A stretch of DNA of 10,500 nucleotides from Stramenopiles sp. TOSAG23-6 (lineage: Eukaryota; Sar). A program made the position numbers and the translations under genes. This document shows, one piece after another, positions 1 to 5,730 of this stretch. Location of the stretch: contig LT636182.1 in the NCBI GenBank assembly GCA_900128565.1, forward strand, positions 1 to 10,500, written 5' to 3'. Below the pieces are notes generated by a model. It made no database searches and was not told the DNA's origin. It saw only the letters and a list, made by a program, of their open reading frames with translations. How positions within the stretch are numbered: position 1 is the first letter of the stretch; every line of letters starts with the position of its first letter.

Positions 1-1
1 A

Positions 2-37
<36 letters not shown>
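1..37. repeat. Poly-T run at the left edge
   Basis: Five A are followed by 32 consecutive T. On the minus strand this is a long A-tract next to a T-rich segment containing a perfect TACTAAC box. It is simple sequence. Its length may be unreliable in any assembly. Confidence 0.9.
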
Positions 38-38
<1 letters not shown>

Positions 39-48
39 TTAGTAAAAA

Positions 49-80
49 AAATCGTTAGGTACAAAATTCCGTACGAAAAA
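49..80 (-). repeat. Palindromic repeat motif, copy 1 (probable intron)
   Basis: On the minus strand this reads T-rich, then CGTACGGAATTTTGTACC, then TAACGATTTT. It matches the motif in the AlkB insertion at about 5199-5236 with one difference over the core. The central GTACGGAATTTTGTAC is an imperfect palindrome, and CCTAAC resembles a spliceosomal branch site. It lies just after a probable exon end. Confidence 0.7.
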
Positions 81-126
81 AAAATTAAAAATTAAAAATT
101 GAAGTATGAAAATGTACATGTATAAC

Positions 127-281
127 TGAAGAGATTCCTTTGTATTATTTAATTGAGCCTCCAATGTATTCAAAGCATGATCAGGGCTTGTGTACATTGT
201 CATTGTTGATTTGGCTTGAATAGTTTTTGGTACGGGTGTAATATATTTTCGATTCTTGTTACGTGTATATATATTGGACAA
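127..281 (-). CDS. Partial hypothetical protein, probable exon running towards the left edge
   Basis: I do not recognise this product. The minus-strand frame is open from 281 but has no ATG at its beginning. The first ATG codons are at 203 and 197 (MTMYTSPDHAL), followed by a Leu/Glu/Asn-rich stretch (NTLEAQLNNTKESLQ) that could form an amphipathic helix. After about position 127 the frame turns into low-complexity T-rich sequence of intron character, with possible 5' splice dinucleotides at GTTATAC or GTACAT. It contains the palindromic repeat at 49-75 and a TACTAAC branch-site-like box at 38-44. I therefore read this as one exon followed by an intron leading off the window. The start at 281 could instead be an unseen acceptor site. 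Confidence is low and no function is proposed. Confidence 0.3.
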
Positions 282-304
282 AATATTTTTTTTTTTGTAA
301 AAAT

Positions 305-331
305 TCGTTAGGTACGGAATTTTCTATGAAA
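305..331 (-). repeat. Palindromic repeat motif, copy 2 (diverged)
   Basis: The minus strand reads TTTTTCATAGAAAATTCC, then GTACCTAACGAATTT. It keeps GTACCTAACGA and the T-rich flanks, but the inner AATT core is in the opposite orientation (AAAATTCC rather than GGAATTTT). It lies just 3' of the phospholipase-D-like gene, in its 3' flank or UTR. Confidence 0.5.
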
Positions 332-346
332 AACAAATATTGAAAT

Positions 347-1294
347 TCATAATGAAAACATATCTACTGGAATAACAACTTTTCGTGTTTCCTTGGAAGA
401 AATGATTTCTCGTTCACTAGATGTATAATTTGATGCATCTGGTGTAAATGGCGTAGCAGCAGCCCAATCGGATTCAAATACTGAAGTTAAAAAGTCTAAA
501 ACTGGAGCAGCATCACCAGAAATGAGCATTCCTGCTTCTCGATCATTCATTATTGAATTTTTTGACCAGTTGATACTGCTTACGCTCGCCTTTGATGTAT
601 CAAGACCCGTATCCATTTGCATATATTTGGCATGCATGAATGTCGTAGATGTATAATAACGTACTTCAACACCAGCAAGAGCTAAAAATGTTATTGGGTC
701 AATCATTCCATCACATACATCAGTTTCATAATTATTAGTCAAGATGCGGATTTTTACACCACGATGTACAGCATTTAACAAAGATTGAAACATTGGGAAT
801 GCTTCTTCAGATTGATTAGATACAGTACATCCATAGCATTTTTGATTGTATCCGGTGCATCCTGACCAACTTGTGAGTCCTGGAGTTCCGACATCCAAAG
901 TTTTTTTAGCTTCAGCAATAAATGTAGTTTCCACGGCTGCAGAGTGATCAGGCGAAAAGAAAGGCGTTAAAGAAAGTTCTTTACCTTTGATGGTTACAGG
1001 TGCGAATGAAACAGTGTACGGCTTAGTCTGGTGGTCAAATTTTGGTTCTTCTGTTCCGTCACCAAAAGTTTGATTCATGCGAATTATCGGACGATTTGTT
1101 GATGCGGCGACTGCTGCAACAAACAATAGAGCAAATGACGAAATAAGTATTGCATATACTTGCATTATAAACAGTATTGGCGGTAAAAGAGATTTGCTAA
1201 TATTTGTGTATGCGAAACAAGAGAGAATTTGATTGAACTTGACTTGGCACTCGACTGAAGCTGAGCTAGTGGTTGTATTTTTTTTGGAATCCAT
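347..1294 (-). CDS. Phospholipase-D-like protein with a single HKD motif and N-terminal hydrophobic segment
   Basis: Predicted 315 aa from the first ATG at 1294, ending in TGA at 349..347. Residues about 37-65 form a long hydrophobic stretch. From ATG 1165 it would instead be a cleavable signal peptide (MQVYAILISSFALLFVAAV), so the product is either a type II membrane or a secreted protein. The catalytic signature HAKYMQMD (H221, K223, D228, HxKx4D) is followed by SSINWS and then NDREAG, as in the PLD superfamily, where a GSxNW-like segment and a Glu support the active site. The Cys pattern between residues 145 and 160 suggests an oxidising compartment. Only one HKD motif is present, so a dimer would be needed, as in bacterial Nuc-type or mitochondrial PLD6-type enzymes; PLD3/4-type lysosomal proteins have two. 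Whether the substrate is lipid or nucleic acid cannot be told. Confidence 0.8.
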   Translation of the reverse strand: MDSKKNTTTSSASVECQVKFNQILSCFAYTNISKSLLPPILFIMQVYAILISSFALLFVAAVAASTNRPIIRMNQTFGDGTEEPKFDHQTKPYTVSFAPVTIKGKELSLTPFFSPDHSAAVETTFIAEAKKTLDVGTPGLTSWSGCTGYNQKCYGCTVSNQSEEAFPMFQSLLNAVHRGVKIRILTNNYETDVCDGMIDPITFLALAGVEVRYYTSTTFMHAKYMQMDTGLDTSKASVSSINWSKNSIMNDREAGMLISGDAAPVLDFLTSVFESDWAAATPFTPDASNYTSSEREIISSKETRKVVIPVDMFSL

Positions 1295-1599
1295 CACTTT
1301 TGTTTTGACTTTTTTGATTTTTCATCAAATCATCAAATTTGACATTTTTTTGATGCCTCTGAATTAATTCGAAAATGTCAATTTTCGAGATTTCGATTTT
1401 TATTTTTATTTCGTCCTCTTCAAACATTCTTAGATGTCGTGTTTTGAATTTAATTTCAAGTGAGAGAGCAACAAAAAACAATAGATTCATGTTACATATC
1501 TATGGATTTGTTATGTAAATTGATAGAGAAATAGAAATAAAAGCAATTCTAATTTCTAGATAAAAAACCGATATAATTTATTTTAATAATAAATGTTGT
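1295..1599. other. Intergenic stretch between the PLD-like and HMG-box genes
   Basis: It holds the 5' flank of the PLD-like gene and the 3' flank of the HMG-box gene. A minus-strand frame starts with ATG at 1490 (MNLLFFVALSLEIKFKT), is rich in Lys, Ile and Glu, and runs into the PLD gene's N-terminus out of frame to 1266. It could be an upstream ORF or chance in AT-rich DNA, so I do not call it a gene. The direct repeat at 1535-1579 is listed separately. Confidence 0.5.
1535..1579. repeat. 45 bp direct repeat, left copy
   Basis: The core GCAATTCTAATTTCTAGATA and its A-rich flanks recur at 3410-3455 in the same orientation. The two copies differ only by one extra A and one C/A change. The two copies bracket the HMG-box gene. 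This copy lies in the 3' flank of that gene. Confidence 0.9.
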
Positions 1600-3081
1600 T
1601 TATATTTGTTTTAATCCTTTCTTGTTACAGAATAAATTACCACGAAATTGATTTTGAAATTTGAAGTCATTAGTATTAGTTATCCCGTATTTTTGTATAG
1701 GTGCATTTAATATTTTTCTTTTTCTACTTTTGCTACAGAGTGTTTTTTGCTTTGATTTTCCAAAAAGACCAACACCAACACCTTCAGTTTTATTTGTATT
1801 ATTTGAATTTTGAGACGACATTTGATTACAGTTTAAAGTGAAAATGTCATTTAGATTATCTATCTCATTTTGATATCGAATTTTATCTTGTTTGTGTTTC
1901 TTATCGTAATCTTTTTTATTCTCCTCGGAAAGATTGTTCCATTGCCTCACCACCTCCTGGCATACTTGAGGAAAAGTCATTTTTGGATATTGCTTTTTAA
2001 TTTTGCAAAAATTATCCTTCTTAAAGAAACTATACCCTGACCTGGGTTTCGTTATGCTCTGTTGTAAGATCCAGATTTCTGAATGTTGATTTTCATTATG
2101 TTTTGGTAATACGTTTTTGCGATTTTCTGGAAGACCATTTAAGACATTTTCAATCGGTTTTTTTAGCTCATTTTGATATCGAATTTTATCTTGTTTGTTT
2201 TTTATTTGTCGCAAAAATTTTTCATAGAATTCAAAGTTGATTTTTTTTCGTCTAATATATTTAACGTCAAGTAAAGCTTTACCTTTACAATTGTCCAAAG
2301 TTTCCAATGGTACATCCTCCTGTTCTGCTAGATTCTTCAAATCATTATTTGAAGATGTAGTGGCGAGTTTTCCTTGATATGCCAATGATAATATGTTAAT
2401 GTAATCATCTAAAGAAATGTTTTTTGAGAAAATCCAAATAATTCTTTTTTTGGCATCCACCTTTATTGTCGACTCCAGTTTATACAACTTCTTTTGTTCC
2501 GGACATGTGTTTACATTCTTAATAGCAGCATATAGTCTTGATTTATAAATCGTATTAAGGAAAGCGGTTTTACCTGATATAAACCCAGAAGAGCAATAGT
2601 CTTTGTATTCTTTGACGATAGATTCATGTACTTCTTTGGTATATTTAGAGTTGGTCGACGAATGAAATGGAAAATTAAAAGCACGATGGTCATCCAAGAA
2701 ACGACCAACGCCATTTATAAGCTTTAGTTCTGGGTCATCATATTCATACTGTCCGACCTTGGCAAGTGTTCCGAAACGTAAATAATGTTTTCTAGTTGTT
2801 GTGTTAGGGATAATTACCTTAATGTCTTCCCATGTAACATGTATTTGCTCGGTTAAATCATCTCTCAATGTTGCTGAGAAAGAAACTTTGGTAGAATCAC
2901 CACCTGGCACATAAACGTTATTAAAACTATTTAATATAATTTCAGAAATAGCAAACATATACTCTGGTGTTTCTTCCCCTTGCCGAATGTCTTTAATGTT
3001 GAAGAACGGCAACAACATTTCAAGGTTTACAATAAGTGGTCCAAATCGATCACAGAATGGTGTTGGAGAAACGTTGCTCAT
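1600..3081 (-). CDS. HMG-box protein with unrecognised N-terminal region
   Basis: 493 aa from ATG 3081. An HMG-box lies at residues about 343-407: KPRSGYSFF at the start, the conserved W381 in VVRQWNNLS, and DKIRYQNE at the end of helix 3. HMG boxes bend or bind DNA, so a nuclear role is likely. Residues 1-220 are well-formed protein sequence (for example KHYLRFGTLAKVGQYEYDD) that I cannot assign. The C-terminal part is Asn/Lys-rich and basic (KSRKRK near 455). A segment around residues 296-305 repeats KQDKIRYQNE from the HMG-box tail, and the DNA is identical over 32 bp. This looks like a recent internal duplication or the remnant of a second box. No intron is needed. The gene sits between two near-identical 45-46 bp direct repeats, which may mean it arrived as a unit. 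Function beyond DNA binding is unknown. Confidence 0.75.
   Translation of the reverse strand: MSNVSPTPFCDRFGPLIVNLEMLLPFFNIKDIRQGEETPEYMFAISEIILNSFNNVYVPGGDSTKVSFSATLRDDLTEQIHVTWEDIKVIIPNTTTRKHYLRFGTLAKVGQYEYDDPELKLINGVGRFLDDHRAFNFPFHSSTNSKYTKEVHESIVKEYKDYCSSGFISGKTAFLNTIYKSRLYAAIKNVNTCPEQKKLYKLESTIKVDAKKRIIWIFSKNISLDDYINILSLAYQGKLATTSSNNDLKNLAEQEDVPLETLDNCKGKALLDVKYIRRKKINFEFYEKFLRQIKNKQDKIRYQNELKKPIENVLNGLPENRKNVLPKHNENQHSEIWILQQSITKPRSGYSFFKKDNFCKIKKQYPKMTFPQVCQEVVRQWNNLSEENKKDYDKKHKQDKIRYQNEIDNLNDIFTLNCNQMSSQNSNNTNKTEGVGVGLFGKSKQKTLCSKSRKRKILNAPIQKYGITNTNDFKFQNQFRGNLFCNKKGLKQI
1864..1895. repeat. 32 bp internal repeat of the HMG-box gene, copy A
   Basis: Identical to 2167-2198. It encodes the tail of the HMG box (KQDKIRYQNE). 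Confidence 0.9.
2167..2198. repeat. 32 bp internal repeat of the HMG-box gene, copy B
   Basis: Identical to 1864-1895 and in the same reading frame. It encodes KQDKIRYQNE without an obvious HMG-box body before it. Confidence 0.9.
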
Positions 3082-3408
3082 TCTATCAAGGGAATGATAA
3101 TGGCGAAAGATTTTAGCAATGCCTTCGAATAGCTACACGTAAGTGTACGTTTTTCTACCTCTCAAAAACCACAAATAAATATTTTCTTCTGCGCAATTGG
3201 ACAGGTTTGCGCCACCAAATTTTGACAATTTGAAATCTCGATCAAGATTAACAATTACTTTACTTCCTCTACTAGTACGTAGTAGCGAATAATAGAGTTC
3301 AATATTTACTTTCAAAACTTACGCAGTGGTGATTAACAATGACTTCTTCTCATTACAATTTTCCTGATGTTGAAGGAACGGTACGCGCCCCGACTAAATC
3401 GGCTGGGC
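3082..3408. other. Upstream region of the HMG-box gene, with possible short coding remnants
   Basis: A minus-strand frame from 3315 to 3133 is open but starts with TTG. Its sequence (RGSKVIVNLDRDFKLSKFGG) looks more protein-like than chance, and a GTAAGT splice-donor-like site lies just upstream on the same strand at about 3323-3318. It could be an unplaced 5' exon or a gene fragment. The interval 3373-3408 is much more GC-rich than its surroundings. Around 3131-3146 there is a short inverted repeat (TACAC/GTGTA). Confidence 0.35.
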
Positions 3409-3428
3409 AAAATAAAAAGCAATTCTAA
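3339..3428 (+). CDS. Short 29-aa ORF, possible truncated gene start
   Basis: The ATG at 3339 opens a frame reading MTSSHYNFPDVEGTVRAPTK and onward. It ends at TAA 3426-3428, inside the 45-46 bp direct repeat. The first 23 residues have mixed, protein-like composition and GC-richer codons than the neighbours. The last residues (NKKQF) are encoded by the repeat itself. One reading is that a gene's first exon was cut off when the repeat was joined to it. It may equally be a chance ORF or a small peptide. I recognise no family. Confidence 0.25.
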   Translation: MTSSHYNFPDVEGTVRAPTKSAGQNKKQF

Positions 3429-3455
3429 TTTCTAGATAAAAAAACGATATAATTT
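3410..3455. repeat. 45-46 bp direct repeat, right copy
   Basis: Same orientation as 1535-1579, with one added A and one substitution. On the minus strand it lies downstream of the selenoprotein gene's SECIS-like element, so it may be part of that gene's 3' UTR or mark the edge of an inserted or duplicated block. Confidence 0.9.
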
Positions 3456-3508
3456 TTTTTTATTCCTTCAAACTCAATTTAAAATTATTGAAAACAAATA
3501 GAAACAAT

Positions 3509-3594
3509 GATAAACCTCGGATGTGTCAACTGTACACCAGCCAGCATATTTGCCAGTTTCAATGGTACACGGCGTCATTATTCAAAGGTTTTTA
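3509..3594 (-). promoter_or_regulatory. Candidate SECIS element (form 2) in the 3' UTR of the DsrE-like gene
   Basis: Read on the minus strand. Helix I is AAACCT (3591-3586) with AGGTTT (3517-3512). The core is AUGA (3578-3575) opposite UGA (3528-3526), which allows the tandem G.A pairs of the SECIS quartet. Helix II is GTGTACCA (3570-3563) with TGGTGTAC (3539-3532), eight contiguous pairs including two G.U wobbles. The apical AAA (3559-3557) lies on the 5' side, followed by a five-pair mini-stem CTGGC (3556-3552) with GCTGG (3545-3541), as in form 2 SECIS elements. AUGA to AAA is 15 nt, slightly long for the family, and the four bases next to the quartet pair poorly. It lies 48 nt after the TAA stop and about 170 nt after the TGA codon, an acceptable distance for eukaryotic selenocysteine insertion. 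Confidence 0.75.
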
Positions 3595-3641
3595 TGTTGT
3601 TATAAATTGAATTCAAATTTAAAGGAACGATTTTTGTTCGT

Positions 3642-4001
3642 TTACATCGTGACAACTTTGTCGGCACTAGCAATAATTTTTGCTCCTTCAACGGCCGACA
3701 CCATTTTCCCATTACGGGTAGTCATAAGCTCAATGCCCTTTTTCCGAGCATCAGCACAGAACTGTCAGATGTACCATTTTGCTGATTTCATAATGTCAGC
3801 TCCAAGAATATCTTGTATTGGTGGAAGTCCAAAACCGTTGATATTTTTCATAATCTCACAGTCAATCACGGAACCTGCCTCGCCCATCATTAAGAAATCA
3901 ACTTCGTGGCCGTTCTTGAGCATACCAAAGCCAGCAAGGACAGCCAATTCACATTTAAGTGGGTCGTTTGTCCCGTTAGTCATTATCACGCAAACTTTCA
4001 T
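3642..4001 (-). CDS. DsrE-family small redox/sulfur-relay protein, probable selenoprotein (Sec79, U-x-x-C)
   Basis: 119 aa if the in-frame TGA at 3767..3765 is read as selenocysteine; TAA stop at 3644..3642. The ATG at 4001 is preceded by CACC, a good initiation context, and opens with the family's first strand (MKVCVIMTNGTNDPLKCELA). Other family features are HEVDFLMMGEAG near residues 32-43, the segment FGLPPIQDILGA, and WYI-U-QFCADARKKGIE around residue 79, where prokaryotic relatives have a C-x-x-C followed by AR.GI. The 40 codons after the TGA stay open and match the family's C-terminus (GAKIIASADKVVTM). DsrE-fold proteins carry sulfur as a Cys persulfide or act in thiol redox; Sec79 and Cys82 would be the reactive pair. 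Alternatives are a pseudogene with one nonsense change or a truncated 78-aa product. The SECIS-like stem-loop makes Sec the best reading. Confidence 0.82.
3765..3767 (-). other. In-frame TGA, probable selenocysteine codon
   Basis: This TGA is codon 79 of the DsrE-like gene, three residues before Cys82. It occupies the first position of the C-x-x-C motif expected from family homologues. Confidence 0.8.
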
Positions 4002-4120
4002 GGTGTTTGTTTGTTTGTTTTTGGTGCGAAGAAGAATGGTGCGGTGGTGCGTTTGAGTTCTTGTTGAGCAAAAAAAAAAAAGATTTATGCGAGAGAGAAG
4101 CAATATCTTTTTGATTTTTT

Positions 4121-4139
4121 TTGGTACAAACTTTCGTAC
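4121..4139. repeat. Palindromic repeat motif, copy 3 (diverged)
   Basis: GGTACAAACTTTCGTACC is an imperfect palindrome flanked by T-runs. Its reverse complement, GGTACGAAAGTTTGTACC, differs by few bases from CGTACGAAATTTTGTACC in the AlkB insertion but lacks the following TAACGA. Confidence 0.5.
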
Positions 4140-4214
4140 CATTTTTTTTTTTTTTTGAAACCGAAACCGATATCTGATGGTAGCAAATTACGACCGAAAG
4201 ACCTCGACCTTTAG

Positions 4215-4246
4215 TCATTTAATCATTTAATCATTAAATCATTTGA
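4215..4246. repeat. Four 8-bp tandem units (TCATTTAA-like)
   Basis: TCATTTAA, TCATTTAA, TCATTAAA and TCATTTGA follow without gaps in the leader region of the AlkB gene. A 7-bp inverted repeat sits on either side. Confidence 0.85.
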
Positions 4247-4339
4247 GGCGAGTCGAGGCTACAGTAAGTTAGTGACCTACTGCTACGTACGATTATTGAT
4301 CATCAAGACTTGGTATCAAAAACTATACTTTACAATTTG

Positions 4340-5433
4340 ATGGTGAATTCAATTTTTATTAAGTCTTTGGAGAAGCAATACTGGAAGTGTAAAGTTTGTA
4401 CATTGGAAAACAAAGGCTTTTCCTCGATCTGCAAGATTTGTTATTCAAAACGCAAGTTTTCACATAAAGTCGAGAATAATCAACCTAGAAAAAAAAGACG
4501 TGTCAACCATGATAGTACTAGGTTTGTAAAGTGTCCCATTTGTCAAAAACGTTTTCACAAAGCACTCATTCAGAGTCATGCCAATAGTTGTACGCTGCCG
4601 CATAAAATCGATACAAAACCAATATTGTTACCAAAGTGTGAATCAACATTTTCAGAGACATCGAAAACTGTAGTAGCTGCATTGATGGGTAAAAAACAAA
4701 AAGTTGCACCAGTCAAAGGTTTAAGTGGTGTACATTTATTCTTAGACTTTATTAGTAAATCTGAAGAAGAAACTCTACTAGAAAAAATCAACTCTTCAGA
4801 ACCCCGTTGGAGAAAGTCACGTTGGAATGGGAAGCATCTCGTAAAATCATGGGGTATACGAATTGACGTTGTAAACAGATGTGTTGGACCTGCTGAGAAA
4901 CCTATACCTGATTTTCTAGATACAGTCATTAAACGTATGGGAAGTGGGGATTATTTGCCTTTATCAGGTTTCAAACCAAATGAGTGTAATGCAAATTGTT
5001 ATAGAAAAAATTTAGGAGAATATATTGGTGCTCATATTGATGATCGACATTTAAGTGGTGAATTGTTGGCTAACTTAAGTCTTGGATCTGATGCGTATAT
5101 GCTTTATCAACATGAGTATTCAAACGATAAAGTTGTTAAAGTTTTCCTTCCACGTCGTTCTTTACAGATGTATGTTTTTTATTTTTTTTCAAATTCGAAT
5201 TTTTTTTTCGTACGAAATTTTGTACCTAACGATTTTCTTTTTGAAATATTTTTTCATCATACATTGTTTCGGGTGATGCAAGGTGGAACTATACACATGA
5301 AATTCCGAATCGATTTATTTTAGATAGCCGAAGAATTTCAGTAACTTTTCGTGGTCAAGGAATTGTTCATGGTAATCGAAGGCCTCCTATGTTTGGTATA
5401 CCATCTCCAAAAAATAAACAATATATTTTATAA
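4340..5433 (+). CDS. AlkB-family Fe(II)/2-oxoglutarate dioxygenase with NZF and UBZ4 zinc fingers, two exons
   Basis: Exon 1 is 4340..5167 and exon 2 is 5263..5433, giving 332 aa; the start is the first ATG upstream of the fingers. Residues 15-34 form a RanBP2/NZF finger (W15, C17, C20, C31, C34, with TL after C20). Residues 65-84 form a Rad18/UBZ4-type finger (CPIC, H80, C84). A basic KKRR at 51-54 may be a nuclear signal. The dioxygenase domain follows, with H232 and D234 (HIDD), distal H288 (THEIP), and R300/R306 (RRISVTFR) for 2-oxoglutarate. PRRSL..SGDAR aligns with the AlkB-homologue segment RRSL..TGESR, but only if 95 nt are removed. AlkB enzymes oxidatively demethylate DNA, RNA or protein. 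The two fingers suggest recruitment to ubiquitin at damaged DNA, which is inference. Substrate is not determinable. Confidence 0.85.
5168..5262 (+). other. 95-nt intron or inserted element in the AlkB gene with non-GT-AG ends
   Basis: Removing 95 nt restores CAG|ATT GTT TCG GGT GAT GCA AGG in frame. Because AT occurs on both sides, the boundary can slide (5168-5262, 5169-5263 or 5170-5264), with ends AT..AC, TG..CA or GT..AT. Seen as an insertion, it is a 93-nt unit with GTATG/CATAC terminal inverted repeats flanked by a duplicated AT. It has a good GTATGT donor and a CCTAAC branch-like box. However, no AG occurs until 5282, and using that one would remove the conserved IVSGDAR segment while keeping frame. 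Confidence 0.6.
5199..5236 (+). repeat. Palindromic repeat motif, copy 4 (inside the AlkB insertion)
   Basis: A T-run, then CGTACGAAATTTTGTACC, TAACGA and a second T-run. It is nearly identical to copy 1 on the minus strand at 49-80. Confidence 0.75.
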
Positions 5434-5730
5434 AAAAATCCAAAAAAAAATAAACAATACATTTTATGTATTATTAGTACCGTGTGAAAAAATGCATTAT
5501 TAGTACCGTGTGAAAAGAAATAAAGAATATATTTTATACCTTATTAGTACCGTGTGATGAAAAAAAAATAAACAATACTATATTTTATACATTAGATATG
5601 TATCGTTTTTTTTTTTTAAATTATAAAAAATTACCTCAATAAAATATAGATATTTTTATGTTTATTAAATTATAAGAAATGCATAGAGATAAAATTATAA
5701 AAAATGTATAAAGATAACTTTACACTGTCA
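5434..5730. repeat. Intergenic tandem repeats between convergent AlkB and TVP38-like genes
   Basis: Degenerate units combine AAATAAACAATAYATTTTAT with TTATTAGTACCGTGTGA. The second element occurs three times without change (5471-5487, 5497-5513, 5541-5557). The first occurs near 5411, 5449, 5518 and 5567, its first copy being the last codons of the AlkB gene. The rest is very AT-rich and holds several AATAAA hexamers usable as poly(A) signals. I see no further gene. Confidence 0.85.

Larger units (their letters stand above)
4002..4339. promoter_or_regulatory. Divergent promoter region between the DsrE-like and AlkB genes
   Basis: About 340 bp are shared by two genes transcribed outward. It contains a CAAACAAACAAACACC leader next to the DsrE-like ATG (minus strand). 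It also holds a diverged palindromic motif at 4121-4139, a 14-base T-run, GAAACCGAAACCGATATC at 4157-4174, and four 8-bp TCATTTAA-like units at 4215-4246. The inverted repeat CCTCGAC (4202-4208) / GTCGAGG (4252-4258) brackets the tandem units. No TATA box can be assigned with confidence. Confidence 0.5.

Noticed and set aside
347-349. Terminal TGA of the PLD-like gene as another Sec codon
   Set aside because: Readthrough gives only about 13 residues of AT-rich sequence before TAA, with no Cys or redox motif and no stem-loop. It is read as a normal stop.
3523-4056. Plus-strand 177-codon open frame
   Set aside because: It is antisense to the DsrE-like selenoprotein gene and its SECIS. Its translation has no family pattern, while the minus strand gives a clear DsrE protein.
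4576-4929. Minus-strand open frame opposite AlkB
   Set aside because: It is antisense to the zinc-finger and dioxygenase coding sequence, with no recognisable domain.
5168-5262. U12-type AT-AC intron
   Set aside because: The donor is ATGTATG, not ATATCCTT, and no TCCTTAAC-like branch site lies near the 3' end, so the minor spliceosome is not supported by motif.
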